From contig CM040124.1 in the NCBI GenBank assembly GCA_022559845.1, positions 67,975,491 to 68,039,490 of the forward strand: a stretch of DNA of 64,000 nucleotides. The letters are read 5' to 3'. The stretch is from Amorphophallus konjac (taxonomy: Eukaryota > Streptophyta > Magnoliopsida > Alismatales > Araceae). The translations under genes and the position numbers were made by a program. Below, one piece after another: positions 23,218 through 34,237 of this stretch (positions within the stretch are counted from its first letter, which is position 1; each line of letters starts with the position of its first letter). The notes under the pieces are model-generated. The model worked only from the letters and a program-made list of their open reading frames with translations, made no database searches and was not told the DNA's origin.

Positions 23218-24553
23218 TGTTTGGTGTTTGGTTTTAATGATAACAAAATGATTCTGCTTGTGTGTGTTTCATTGAGCAACATGTATGCATCTTGATTGAT
23301 GAGTTGAAGGATGACTTTAATGTTCACATTTGGAAGTCAAATGAATGCTTGTTGATTAAGGAACTCATGCTTTGAATATCTTGGTTTGTAGGATCAAAAT
23401 CCATGACTCACTTAGAACTCAATGGAGTGCATCAATGAAGTTCGTCTTCTAAAGGAGAGTTGACTCACTCATTGCATTACGTCGAATCCTTCCATGATTT
23501 ATGCATTTCATCAAATAGCTTTTCAAAGTCTTGGTTCGCCATTTTCATGCATTTTCCTCATGAGATTTTTGGGCTTGAAATATACTCAACCTATTAACTT
23601 GAAATTTGATGAATGTGACTTTAATGATGCATACTCATTATATGGATTCATGGACATTCGGTTTTGGCAATTCTAGTCAATGTGCATAATGTGTTTCATG
23701 CATATTTTTACTTGAAACTTTTGAGGCTAGTCACATGTTCAAGATTATCATGCATAACTAAGTGGAAGTTGGTATGATAATGGTTTTATTGCCTAGATAT
23801 ATGATGATTTAAACTTTGTCATGATTGTGGAGTTTGTGATGAAGAGTCTTTCTGAAATGAGTTTTCATGAGACTTTTGTAAGGCCTTGAATGATTTCCAT
23901 GCATATTCTTCATGAGGAGTTAAAAGTCTTGTTTTGATTGAGTGAACATGCATATCTCTTCATTAAGTTCTTAAGTATGATGAATGTTTTTCATGCATAT
24001 TTCTCATGAGGAATTGAGCTTCCAACATGCCGAATCAAAGCTTGTGAACCTTGGTAGAGTATGGCTAAAGATGCTCATTCATTGTGTACAACTTCATAGT
24101 CATTACCTTTGTTTAGGTGTAAGACTTGAGTTTTCAAGGGCTTCAATGCATGTCATCCATATGTACTCAATGAGTTTTTCATGAGTGTGTAAAGCTCTCA
24201 TGATTCATGATACTTGATTTTCGCAATGCTCACATCAATCTTGGAAGTTTTGGTTACATGATGATCATTCATGTGGTTTAAATTCATTGTCATATGAACT
24301 TGACCCTAAGTTTAGGATGATCATGCTTTCCAAGTATTTGTATGCACCTTGAACATAGGTTTCCATGTCTGTATTTCATGCATTTATCATTGGATTATTG
24401 AGCTAAAGTTCTAATCATTTTTCTTATGGTTTTGAAGGTTAAGATCCTTAGTACAAACCCTCCAATATCAAAGGAGCTTAATGACATAGACTTGAATGGG
24501 CTGCTAATGGAGTTAAGGGACTGAATTCTGCATGCTGGGAAAGCTGCAGAGTT

Positions 24554-24656
24554 TGGTCGACCGAACTGCCAAGTTCGGTTGACCGAACTAGCCAGAGATG
24601 CTGGTTTCTGGGTCTGTGAAATTTAGGTCGACCGACCCTTGCAATAGGTCAACCGA
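24554..24656. promoter_or_regulatory. Clustered GGTCGACCGA dyads upstream of the TATA box
   Basis: TTGGTCGACCGAAC (24554) is followed by GTTCGGTTGACCGAAC (24573), then two further copies at about 24626 and 24646. Each is a near-perfect palindrome around (T/C)GACC, 155-260 bp upstream of TATATATA. They could be protein-binding sites; no factor is implied by the sequence alone. Confidence 0.6.
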
Positions 24657-24810
24657 ATGAGGCGAAACCCCAATAATGGGAATACGAAACCCATCTAAAC
24701 CCAATCCATTTGTGCTCAAACTTTACCCATTTGCCCCTAGGGTTAATATACACATCTTAAGGGGGTTTTCCAAGGGTTTTGTGAAGGGTTTAAGGGTCTT
24801 TTCATGTCTT

Positions 24811-24818
24811 TATATATA
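24811..24818 (+). promoter_or_regulatory. TATA box of the Sire-2 LTR
   Basis: TATATATA followed by a leader that contains the hairpin array and the conserved block before the primer site. Confidence 0.7.
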
Positions 24819-25255
24819 CTCTTGTGTGACCTCCGAATTTGATGGGAGAAACCCTTTTTATGCTAATGTTTTCTATCTTGTAGGAGAGGAAGGCCAATGA
24901 GGAGAAGAGAAGAGCTTGGGAGAAGGTTTTGATCTCCTTCAAGGCATCTCCGGGGTTCGTGGAAGAAGAAGAAAAGGAGCGGATCGACTAGAGGATCAAA
25001 AGGATGGAAGAATCACCATCATCCGATCCGAGAGTCAAGCAACAACATCCATTAGCTTTGGAAATCAAAGGGGGAACAACTTCTACATCTTATCCCTATC
25101 TATTTGTGATGTTTGTCATGGGTTTTATTTTGATTTGAGCATATTTGGATATTTATGTTTAATTTTTGAATACTAGAGATATTCGTGTGTGTGAACCATC
25201 TGCGTACGGTTGTATTTATTGTGCTGTGGTTGTCGCAGCGTGTGTGTGTCTGTTG

Positions 25256-25474
25256 CTGGATTTATGATCCAGAGCGTTTGGGGTTCATCCCCGTGTTGCT
25301 GTGTCTACAGCGTGAGGAGAGTTCTCTTCGTAAAGATTTATCCCCGTGTTTCTGCAGGCGTCGTCCTGCGTGTGTTTGGAGCGTCGTCTCTGTGTTGGGG
25401 ATTCATCCCCGAGTGAAGCCTTGCCGATTTGGTAAGGGGTGGACGTAGGGAGCCCGTCAAGGTCCCGAACCACC
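25256..25474 (+). promoter_or_regulatory. Stem-loop array in the Sire-2 LTR leader
   Basis: Successive short dyads: CTGGAT-ttatg-ATCCAG (25256-25272), GGGG-ttcat-CCCC (25280-25292), GCAGG-cgtcgt-CCTGC (25354-25369), GGGG-attcat-CCCC (25397-25410), then outer GGTGG (25438-25442)/CCACC (25470-25474) enclosing GGGA/TCCC. Position and the final stem match Sire-1, but the internal stems are different sequences. Confidence 0.7.
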
Positions 25475-25710
25475 TTAAAAACCCTTGTGTTGTGGTTTAC
25501 TTTGTGGTTGTGCTTATTAGCTTAATCTGTTTATCTCGATCGTGTGTGAACGGTGAGATTGAGAGAACTAAGTTTACTTTGCTTAGTTTAATTTCTTCAA
25601 TCACGTTCAAAGTGGTTAATTCCGTTGCGTAAGTATTTTAAATTTATCATCTATCGTGGGGGACAATTCAACCCCCCCTTCTTGTCTACTCACCTATCCG
25701 GGGGCCAACA

Positions 25711-25724
25711 ATTGGTATCAGAGC
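25711..25724 (+). other. Primer binding site of Sire-2 (initiator Met tRNA)
   Basis: ATTGGTATCAGAGC directly after the LTR end CCAACA. Confidence 0.92.
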
Positions 25725-25791
25725 CATGGCTCTATTTTCTTGAGGTCTCACGACCTTTAGAGTGATCCCTTGGCGAGTTTCATTAAGCAAC

Positions 25792-27971
25792 ATGTCTAGT
25801 TTTACTCTTCCTTCTTGTTATAACTGTAATAATTACATTTCTTGGAGAAATAGCATGTGTGCTTATCTTGGTTTTAATGAACATGAAATTTGAGAAGTTA
25901 TATGTAACGGTCCACATAAACTTCCATCAAATGAAAGAGAATGGAGTGCAAAGCATGAAAAGAAAAATGATATCAATATTAAGGCTTTGAGTTTTATGAG
26001 GAATTGCATAGAGTCTAATGTTTTTTCTCGAATTTCTCCTTACATGTCAGCCAGAGAAGTATGGGAAAAATTGGCAAAGTATGGAGCAAATGAAAAGACC
26101 TCGCAAGTTGGCTCAAGCTTGATGGCCAATGATGAAGAAAGCAAAGAAAGCTCGGAGGTAGGATCCGGAGGTGAGGAAATTTCTTTTGAAGCGCTAATGG
26201 AGCTTTATGAGGAATTATTAAGTAGATATAAAAAGGTCAAATCTGAAAATAAGAAATTGACAAAGAAAATTGAAGATATTTTGAATACTTCTGCTTCATG
26301 TGAATATGTGCATGCTAATTCCCCTTATGAAAATTGTAAAACTTTGGAGTCAAAAATTGAAGATTTGAAGTCAAAAATTGAACATATGGAATCCAAAGTT
26401 GAGTTGTATTCCGATGAGATTTCTTATTTAAATGAAGAGGTTGAAATGGTTAAAAAATCTAATACTCCTCTTGAAATTGAAAATGATTGTCATGATTTGA
26501 GTGAACAGAACAAACTCTTAATGTCTAAAATTTCCATACTTGAGAAAAGTGAAGAATGCTTGAGAAGTAAGCTAGAATCTCTTTCTGATGATGAGAAAAT
26601 GTTTGAGAAATTGCTTGATTCTGAAATTGATAGTAAGAGCATCATGGATGAAAATGAAGATCTTAAAAAGAAAAACGATGCTATGCTAATTCAGATTTCT
26701 TTACTTAAAGGTAGATAGAAGAGTTTTGAAAAAGTTGAAAATGAGATTTCTTTGTTGAAAGGTGAGAATGAACAATTACTTATAAAGAATTCAAAGCATG
26801 TTGAAATTGAAAATGTTCTTGAGAAACTAACTGGAAAATTGAACTCGTTAAATGCTGAAAACAAAGAAATCATGCAAGAAAATGAGAAACTCATATCAAA
26901 GAACTATTTGTATGGTGATAAAATCCTTGCATGCGAAGAAGAAATGACTAGTGCCGAACTACATATATATTTCTACTTTAGAAAATGAGGTGCAAAAACT
27001 GAAAAATGACCTGTCCAGATTTGTCAAAGGGAAGGAGAGCTTAGACAAAATACTAGGTGTTAAGGTGAATTTTCAAAAAGAGGGTCTTGGATACAACCCC
27101 GTCAACAAAAAATCTTTTAAACATAAATTGAAAACCTCTTTTGTTCATGCTTCCGACATTTCTAACACTTCTAAATCACCTCCTCCCACTTCTCAAATGA
27201 AAATTCTGAAAATAATTTTATGAAAAAGAAAAATGGCAACACTAAACCCTCCATGCCAAATAGATCTCGAAAAATGAAATCGAATGTTAAATGTTTCTAT
27301 TGTGATATGTTTGGACATGTGATGGATGATTATGTTGTCATGAAAGAGGATGACAAATTTGCATGCAAAGAGAAAAATACTTTCAAATCACAAAAAAATG
27401 TTACTTTTATTGTGGTAAGTTAGGCCACATGATGAAAAATTATTTTTCAAATCAAAAAGATGAACTTTATGCCATGAATGCTAAGTTTAATTTTTAAAGA
27501 AAATTCAATGACGAACATGCCTTTCATGCTCAAAGGTTTTCAACTAACAAGGGAAAGTTCTTTGGAAAAACTTATGCTCTTAATGAAAAATCATTTGTTA
27601 GAACTACTTCTCCTTATTGTTTTCATTGTGAAAAATATGGGCATGTTATGAAAGAATGTTAGTTTTTGAAAACTGATAACTTCCATGCTACTAAGGTAAA
27701 TGCTAGGTTTGATTTTGTTAAATTTAGATCTTATGCAAATAGGAGATGGAATGGTTTTGAAAATTCCTTTGATCATGTTAAAAGAAAATCTTTTGCTAGA
27801 GTTGTCACCCCTCAATACTTTTATTGTGGAAACCATGGACATGTCATTGAGGATTGCAGGGTCATTAAAAATGATGACATTGTGGCAATGAAAAATAAGA
27901 AAGCTTTTGGTAGAAATGCTACTAACATCCAAGGACCCAAGAAGGCTTGGGTGCCAAAATCCGTCAAATGA
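25792..27971 (+). pseudogene. Decayed Sirevirus gag (N-terminal gag, coiled coil, degenerate zinc knuckles)
   Basis: From the ATG at 25792 a copia gag N-terminus is readable (NYISWRNSMCAYL, then REVWEKL). It is followed by a shortened stretch with SLMANDEES and a long coiled coil. Zinc knuckles follow at about 27290, 27405, 27615 and 27818; the first two have lost their last Cys (DDY, KNY), the third is intact (CFHCEKYGHVMKEC) and the fourth has Tyr for the first Cys. The end GPKKAWVPKS is the usual Sirevirus gag terminus. Stops in the starting frame at about 25891 and 26716-26718 and later frame changes make it non-functional. The region between REVWEKL and SLMAND is shorter than expected, so a capsid deletion here is likely, parallel to Sire-1. 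Confidence 0.82.
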
Positions 27972-29311
27972 GTTGGTTTTAATGAAGGTGTGTCTTGAGA
28001 TAAATAGAGAATGAAAGGGGTTCCAATAAAAAGGAACAAGGCACACTGATTTGGTAAAACCCCAACTTTGCTTCTTTTATTACCAAACTTGTTAATTTTG
28101 ATATTTTCCTTCTGCTACTTTGTTACGTTTGAATTACATTTCTTCACAAGCCATTCATGCTCTCATTGAATGAATATTTGATATATCAAATACTATTATG
28201 TGAAATGACAGATTAAGTCTGTCAGGAAGCTAACACTAAGCGTGAGTTGATCCTCAGATCAAAGTTCTCCGCCTTATACCAAAATTCAAAAATTGAATTG
28301 TTTGGCTTATGAGGAAACATGTTTTTCTATGAAATCAAATTTGCCTTTGAATTACAATATCTTTCAAATTGAATCTGAAAATTTCTCTTGTTGCAAAAAG
28401 GTAAAAAAAATTTGAACTGTGGAATTGCTTGATCAAATACAATTGACCATGGCTCAGTTTAAAGCTCATTGACCTTGTGTGGTTGCTTTGCATGAATGAC
28501 AATTTGCTTGATTTGTTCAAACTGAAAATTTATCTCATGCAATACTGTTTTGAATGATCATGCTTGAGCATTTGGGTTCTAAAGAACATGGCTTTCCATG
28601 GTGAAATCTGAAATAAAATGCTCATGGTTCAGTGCTAAATTTATTAAAAATTCATCTCATGCATTTACTTGCTTCATGCTTTCTTAAATGTTCAAGTCAT
28701 TGCAAAAACTAAAAACTTGCATAAAAAGAATGCATTGGCATATTTTCATATCATTCATAGATCATGCATACACTGTAAATATGAGTCTTATGCATATGCC
28801 TCTACATACTTTGCATACCTGCGTGTCTTAATGCCATGATTTTTCGGTATATCAAATGGAAACACTCCCTATGCGTGAGTAGAGTCTTCGGACTCACACC
28901 TCCGCCACGTACCGAAAATTAACTTGTGTGAGCATATTTCCATAACCTTACTTGATTGCATGTACTAGGTTTACAAAACCTTTCCTTGAATTTTCTAAGA
29001 CCTTATCCCCTTCCTAAATAAAAATGCAGTGATCTCATTCATATGTCATATATGTCATACACTAAGGGGGGGATTCATTTTCGACCGTGCATACATTTAG
29101 GGGAAGTCATAGCTGTGTCTTGTCAAATTCATTCTATACATGCAAAACAAAACATTACCCCCACGCTTTTGCACTTAATGAATTTAATGACTTTATTTGA
29201 TAAGGATTTGAGAAATTCTTTCCAACACTTTAATGGGAACTTGAATCTCTACATGGATATTGTAGAGGTAGGAAATGGTTCCTTTGCCACATACCACCTT
29301 CTCTATTTATT
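27972..29311 (+). other. Sire-2 non-coding 3' region
   Basis: No protein. Contains a dyad GTGAGT...ACTCAC at about 28876-28898 in a GCGTGAGT...CTCCGCC module that is repeated earlier at about 28239-28275, resembling the duplicated module of Sire-1 in position. Polypurine-like AAGGGGGG occurs at about 29064 and AGGGGAAG at about 29099. Confidence 0.6.
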
Positions 29312-30102
29312 TGTTGGGGAAGTCGTCTCGCGCCCGTGGAAGCCTGCACACCAGAAGCCAGAAAGGCGTCAGAAGGAGTCCCGGGTGTTATCCCAGGGGA
29401 CAACCCTCCGATGCTTAAGTCAGCAACGGTTTAATGGAAAATAGAGAAGAGCAAGTTGAGAGGGAAGAAAATCGTAGTCGAGGGCTGAAGGGTCATGTAG
29501 ATCCTCGGAACGAGTGCTCGCAGCTCCCAATGCTCACTCGGAGAGTGCTCGTTTGGTGGTAAGGTCGCCGGAGGAGAGTTTCCCCTTCAGTGTCGGTCGT
29601 AGCTGCTCCCTCCTTAGCGTATGATCAGCAGCTCTATTCTCTTGCGTAGAAGTATGGGATTTAGTAGAAGAATCTACTGTGTCTGTCTTCTCTGTCGTTC
29701 TTCCTTTTATAGGGGTTGTCCTGGAGCGAGGAGCCTCATCCCTCGATGGGGAAGGGAGTTCGTAGTAGAGTAACCTTCTCGGCTATAACGGTGGGAGTTT
29801 TTCGTTGGAGGGCGATTACCCCGATGTTGGCTGGTCCCAGGGCGAGTCTTATGGCGCTCGTGGGGCATGCTCGCCCGTTATGGGGTCAAGGCCGACGTCA
29901 CGGAGCAACGGTCGGTCGCCGGAGAGTCCTTCGGCGATAACTGTGCTTGGGCCGTAACCCTTACGCATTGTAGAATCCGATGCTCTTTTGGGATGTGCCT
30001 CCCCTTAATGGGCCACACCCGTATGCCCGCCTCTTGGGCGCGTTCTCTTGAGAGCAATCTGTTGTGGGCCTGTTGTTACTGGGCCATTCTTGGGCCAACC
30101 CA
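29312..30102 (-). repeat. 3' LTR of Tat-2
   Basis: About 790 bp. The plus-strand left edge TGTTGGGGAAGTCGTC matches, in reverse complement, the end of the Tat-1 LTR; the right edge CCAACCCA abuts a polypyrimidine stretch that is the reverse of the polypurine tract. Non-coding. Confidence 0.7.
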
Positions 30103-30140
30103 GATTTACCCTCCCCACTTCCACCCCTACTCTCAGTCGC
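30103..30140 (-). other. Polypurine tract of Tat-2 (minus strand)
   Basis: Plus strand ACCCTCCCCACTTCCACCCC and following pyrimidines; read on minus it matches the GAGTAGGxGGGG...GAG pattern of Tat-1 at 6321-6350. It fixes the minus orientation of Tat-2. Confidence 0.65.
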
Positions 30141-30220
30141 CAAGCACTATGTAAGGGGCTGAGAGTCGACCTTGAGAGGGTCTTCGGGAATGTGGTATCC
30201 GGAGTCAGTTTCCTCGTACT

Positions 30221-30722
30221 ATGGGCGTGGGTGTTGCTGGGGACCTGCTTGGCGCGCAAGGCGCCCCTGACGGTGGCAGAGGCCATGCTGGTAATCATGT
30301 ATCACGTCTTGTCCTGTTCTGGGAGTGCGGGCTTCCTCTGGGGGGATTTTTGATCCCAGTAGCGTCCTTCCAGGCGGGCTTCCGTGTTCCTGTGCACCCC
30401 TTCATCGCGTCTGTCCTTCATTATTACAGACAGTGTCCTGGAGGGTTGTTGCCCAACTCTTACTACATCCTCAATGGATTTCTTTAAGCGTGCCGGAGAG
30501 CGTTGGTGGAGCCTAGTCTTCATCTCTTTCAGTAGTTCTACTTCATCCAGCGCTACCCGACTGATACGGCCTTTGCCTATTTCAAGGCCCGGACTGGCCG
30601 GAAGCTCATCCGAGTGTCCTCCACGGTAGCCAACCTCAAGGGGTGGTCGCAGCGGTATGTGTACATTGTCGAGTCGAGTGGTTACGATCACTCCGGTAGT
30701 TGGAGGTTCGGGGGCACCCCCC
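30221..30722 (+). pseudogene. Tat-2 antisense ORF, first part (PF04195-like core), interrupted by LARD-T
   Basis: Reads opposite to its element. The core is clear: FQAGFRVPVHPF, then LLPNSYYILNGFL, then (after a frame change and a stop near 30485) a segment with YFIQRYPTDTAFAYF, LKGWSQRYVYIVES and SWRFGG. This is the order SGFR.P..PF, PNS....F, PSL..F, GW...F seen in Tat-1. The N-terminal leader of Tat-1 is not recognisable upstream. The frame runs straight into the LTR of LARD-T at 30723 and resumes at 60429. Functionless because of stops, a frameshift and the insertion. Confidence 0.8.
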
Positions 30723-31530
30723 TGTGGACGCACTTTTTTATTAAAATCATGGTTTATGCGTTCTTTTGCGTTTATTAAGTGACTTATTGAGTGCGTGGGC
30801 GTGCCAGTCACAAAGTGATGATTTGTTGTGCGCTCGATCTGACTAATCAGATGATTGTGTAGTTCGTATCGGGACCAAAACCCGCCGCGCCATAAAGGTC
30901 ACGTCGTTATTTACATCCCCTCGGAGAGGGAACCACCCTTGATTAATCATCGGGAATAAGGGCTCTACGGCTGAAAGAACTACTAATTAATGCAAGAAGA
31001 AAGGGGCGGTCGAACTATGCTGAAAGCTCGCATCGGGGTATAAATATTCAGATTATGTCAGTCACTGGCGGACCACTCCGTGTCCGGACAAGGGTCCGGG
31101 TAAGAAAACAAGACGGTGATGGGAACAAACCTGGGGAAATGTCTGCCAGGAAATGGCAATTTTGATAAGATGCTGGGATCATATCCCGATATCAAGGGGA
31201 CGACTTTGATAAGATGTTGGCCCAAAACAAGGTCGAGCAATAACCATAACGGGGGAAGTGACTCCCAAGAGTGAAGCACGACCTACGAGGGCATCATTAA
31301 TATTCCCGAACTCGGGGTCTGAGGGAGACGAAGGCCGCATCGTTCTATTCGTTATTATTATTATTTATTACCATCATTCATTTATTATTACTCTCATTTC
31401 TTTGTTGACTATTTTTATCACCCATGAACCATGAATTCCTCACCCTCTTAATCTTTTTTTATTACCCCTTCCCTTTTTATCATTGTAATTCTCACTATTT
31501 TAATTAAAATCCCTTTTTTACCATTATCAT

Positions 31531-31538
31531 TATATAAA
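31531..31538 (+). promoter_or_regulatory. TATA-like box of the LARD-T LTR
   Basis: TATATAAA in a T-rich region; the same sequence occurs in the right LTR at about 46613. The repeat arrays start about 60 bp downstream and would be transcribed if this is used. Confidence 0.45.
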
Positions 31539-31594
31539 TTTCCCCTTTTTATTATCATTATACCCCCTATTTTTGGTGTGGTATTTTGAATGCA

Positions 31595-32790
31595 GAGTGT
31601 GCCGGGTGAGAGCATTGGAAGGTGTACCGCTGGGCTAGACCACGGGTGTGCCGGGCAAGGCTAGAGTGTACCAGCTGGGGACGTGAGCAGCAGTGTGTAC
31701 CGGGTAGGATTGAGTTGAGGGTGTACCGCTGGGGAAGATGGTAGTGCACCGGGCAAGGGACTGGAGAGTGTGCCAGGCTAGGATGCCATGGAGTGCACCG
31801 GGTGAAGGCTGGGTAAGGTAGGTGCAGATCCGGGCTCAAGTCGGTGCACGTTTCGGTTGGGCTGAGTAGAGGTTAATGCGGATTGCAGCTGGGCTGAAAT
31901 GAAGGTCGGTGCAGATGTGCACAGGGCTAGGATAAGGTCAGTGCAGGTTAGGTCCGTGCAGGTTAAGGCTTAGGGTCTGTGCAGGGTCAGGCTGTGTCGG
32001 TGCACATGCAGGCCAAGTCCAAGCATGTCTAAGACAAGGTCTAAGCAAGGTTAGTGCACTTTGGGTTCAAGGTCTGTGCACGTTGAAGAAGAGGTCAGTG
32101 TACACTTAGTTCAAGCCCGAAGGCAGGTCAATGCACCTAAGCCCAAAGATGAAGGTAGGTCAGTGCATATGCAGGGCCAAGGTCTGTGCAACCCTAGCCT
32201 GGTCTGAGCATGTTGGGGTATGGTCTGTGCAAATTGGGAATACGTGAAGGGCAGGGTCTGCGCACATTTGGCCTTGGAGAACAAGGGTCGATGCATGTTA
32301 TGCACAAATCCGTATGAAGGTCGATGCATGTGGTCGCTGGGCTGCAAAGAAGGTCGATGCACAGGGTGAGGCAACACATGACCAAAGTATGTGCATGTTT
32401 AGCCAGTACAAATGTAGGTCGATGCACACGAGTTCAGGGCTAGACGAGGGCCAATGCACATGGGAGATGTGTGTGAAAGGCAGGGTTGTTGGATAGTGTG
32501 TTACTGGAGGAGGGTGAAACTGTACCGGATGGTGAGTCAAGGCTGGGTCGGATGAAGGCACAGAGAGTGTGCCGGAGAGAGAGAGAGAAGCACTAGTGTG
32601 CCGGGAGAGGCTGGGTGAGGTTGTGTCGGTAGGGAGACATGGGAGTGTGCCGGACAGGATGAAGGCAGAGTGTGTCGGATGAGGATGGGTTGAGGGTGTG
32701 CCGATCAAGGCCGGCCAGGAGTGTGTCGTTCAAGACAGGCCAGGGGTATGCTGGGCAAGAGTGGGTTAAGGTTGTACCGAACAAAGTTGA
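31595..32790 (+). repeat. Degenerate GTGTGCCGGG and GGTCNRTGCA arrays in the LARD-T left LTR
   Basis: 31595-31830 and 32500-32790 repeat GTGT(G/A)CCGGG(C/T) every 25-40 bp; 31830-32460 repeats (A)GGTC(T/G)(G/A)TGCA in the same direction. Related GTGTGCCG(G/C) repeats return at 33180-33480 and 36325-36640. All are duplicated in the right LTR (46670-47860, 48270-48570, 60015-60320). Open frames here are repeat shadows. Confidence 0.75.
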
Positions 32791-34232
32791 TGTAAAAATG
32801 GTAGGGTCTGAGAGGGGGTGGCTTGCTCATGAAATTCAGATGAAGGGTGTTAAATAACAAGTTTTCAATCTACTATTATGTGATTAAGTCCACGGTCATG
32901 TTCAGCAGTTCAGTTCTTTGAGTCTTGCATGGTTCCCTCGTCTTGGTTAAAGTGTTTTATTGTTACTTGTTTCATTTGTTTGTTGCTTCCTTTTGTCTTT
33001 TGATATGTCGATATTTCTGACAAAAATTCGGCAGCATCCCCCCTTAACCCGGATGCTAAGGGAGTGAAAGGGGAACACGCCCACAAGAGTGGCGTGACCC
33101 AACAATTCGAGGTGCGTGCCAAGGCAGCAACACCTTTGAGAAAACTCTGGAAAAATTCATAGAAAACAACGAACGAGGGACACTAGGCTGACATAGACTG
33201 GGGATGCACCGGGTGAAGGTGTCTAAGGTGTATCGAGTTAGGGCATGCCAAGGGTGTGTCGGCCAAAGTGGGCTGGGGGGTATGCCGGTCGAAACCCAAG
33301 CCAGAAGAGTGTGATGGACAAAACACAGGCCAAAATGGTGTGCCAGACATAGCACAACTAAAGTGTGCCAGCCGAAGGCCAAAAAGAAGGGGTGTGTGCC
33401 GGCCAGGGTATGGGCCAAGGGGTGTACCGGGCGAGAGGGCCAAGAGTGCACCGGGCAAGGACAATGAGGGTGTATTGGTGGGAGGTCTGGGTAAGTATAT
33501 GTACACCATTGGCTTTGGAGGGAGACTGGGGAACACTCTGACCAATGGGTAAGTTCCAAGTGCTGAATAGGGGGGCAGTGGATTCTAACAGACCCGTATG
33601 AAAGGGTGAGGGGTGATCAAGCTACGGAAAACCATTGAAGAGGAAGGAGGCCATCCCTACATCATCAGGCCAGAGACACCACTCAACGGGCTAGACAGGC
33701 CAGTGCCATGGAGAGCAGGAAGAGCAGAGAGCTAGAAGACTGGGGGAGAACACAAACCATATGCCAATGGCGAAGGAGAAATCAACAAGAACAACAAGAA
33801 GCAAACCAAAGGATATTTTATTCATAGGGAACACGATGACAAAAGATCATGGCCAAAGGGCCAAATACAACGCAATGCATCCAAACGAAAGGGAAAGGGG
33901 AAACAAGAAAGGGAAAGGAAAAGAAACAACTGGAGAGGGGGGCTAGAACGAGGAAAGATGATAGTTCCCTTCTCTATTCCTTCCCCTCCCACTACATTCA
34001 GCGGGATCTCTCTCTCTCTTCTCACTATCCTCTACCTTTTTCTTCCCTTCTTGCTGGTGTACTCCTCTCTCTTGGCAACGCTCACTGTTTCCACACCATG
34101 TGTGTCTATTGGTTCTTGCTCGTGAGAGGTTCTTATAGGTCCGACGTTGATGGGGGGCCTCATGATGGCAACCCTGTTCGAGGTTGACCCCGGTCTCATC
34201 TTTGTCAGGTTGAGGTCTGCCTGGTCGAACCA

Positions 34233-34237
34233 GAGGG
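34233..34237. repeat. Target-site duplication of the solo LTR (left)
   Basis: GAGGG, repeated at 36199-36203; present once in the other LARD-T LTR at 59904-59908. Confidence 0.85.

Larger units (their letters stand above)
23218..25710 (+). repeat. 5' LTR of Sire-2
   Basis: About 2.49 kb. Upstream part rich in TTCATGCATAT words, then GGTCGACCGA palindromes, TATATATA at 24811, a leader with short hairpins, and the conserved GGTGG...CCACC TTAAAAACCCTTGTG block shared with Sire-1. The start is chosen by analogy with other Sirevirus LTRs; GTTGA before it would be the target duplication. Confidence 0.75.
23218..29311 (+). mobile_element. Sire-2: older gag-only Sirevirus, 5' part
   Basis: 5' LTR (TGTTTGGTG...GCCAACA), initiator-Met primer site, decayed gag with zinc knuckles and a non-coding 3' region with AAGGGGGG tracts near 29065. 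As in Sire-1, no pol is visible. The element is broken at 29311/29312 by Tat-2 and its 3' LTR lies outside the window. Confidence 0.82.
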
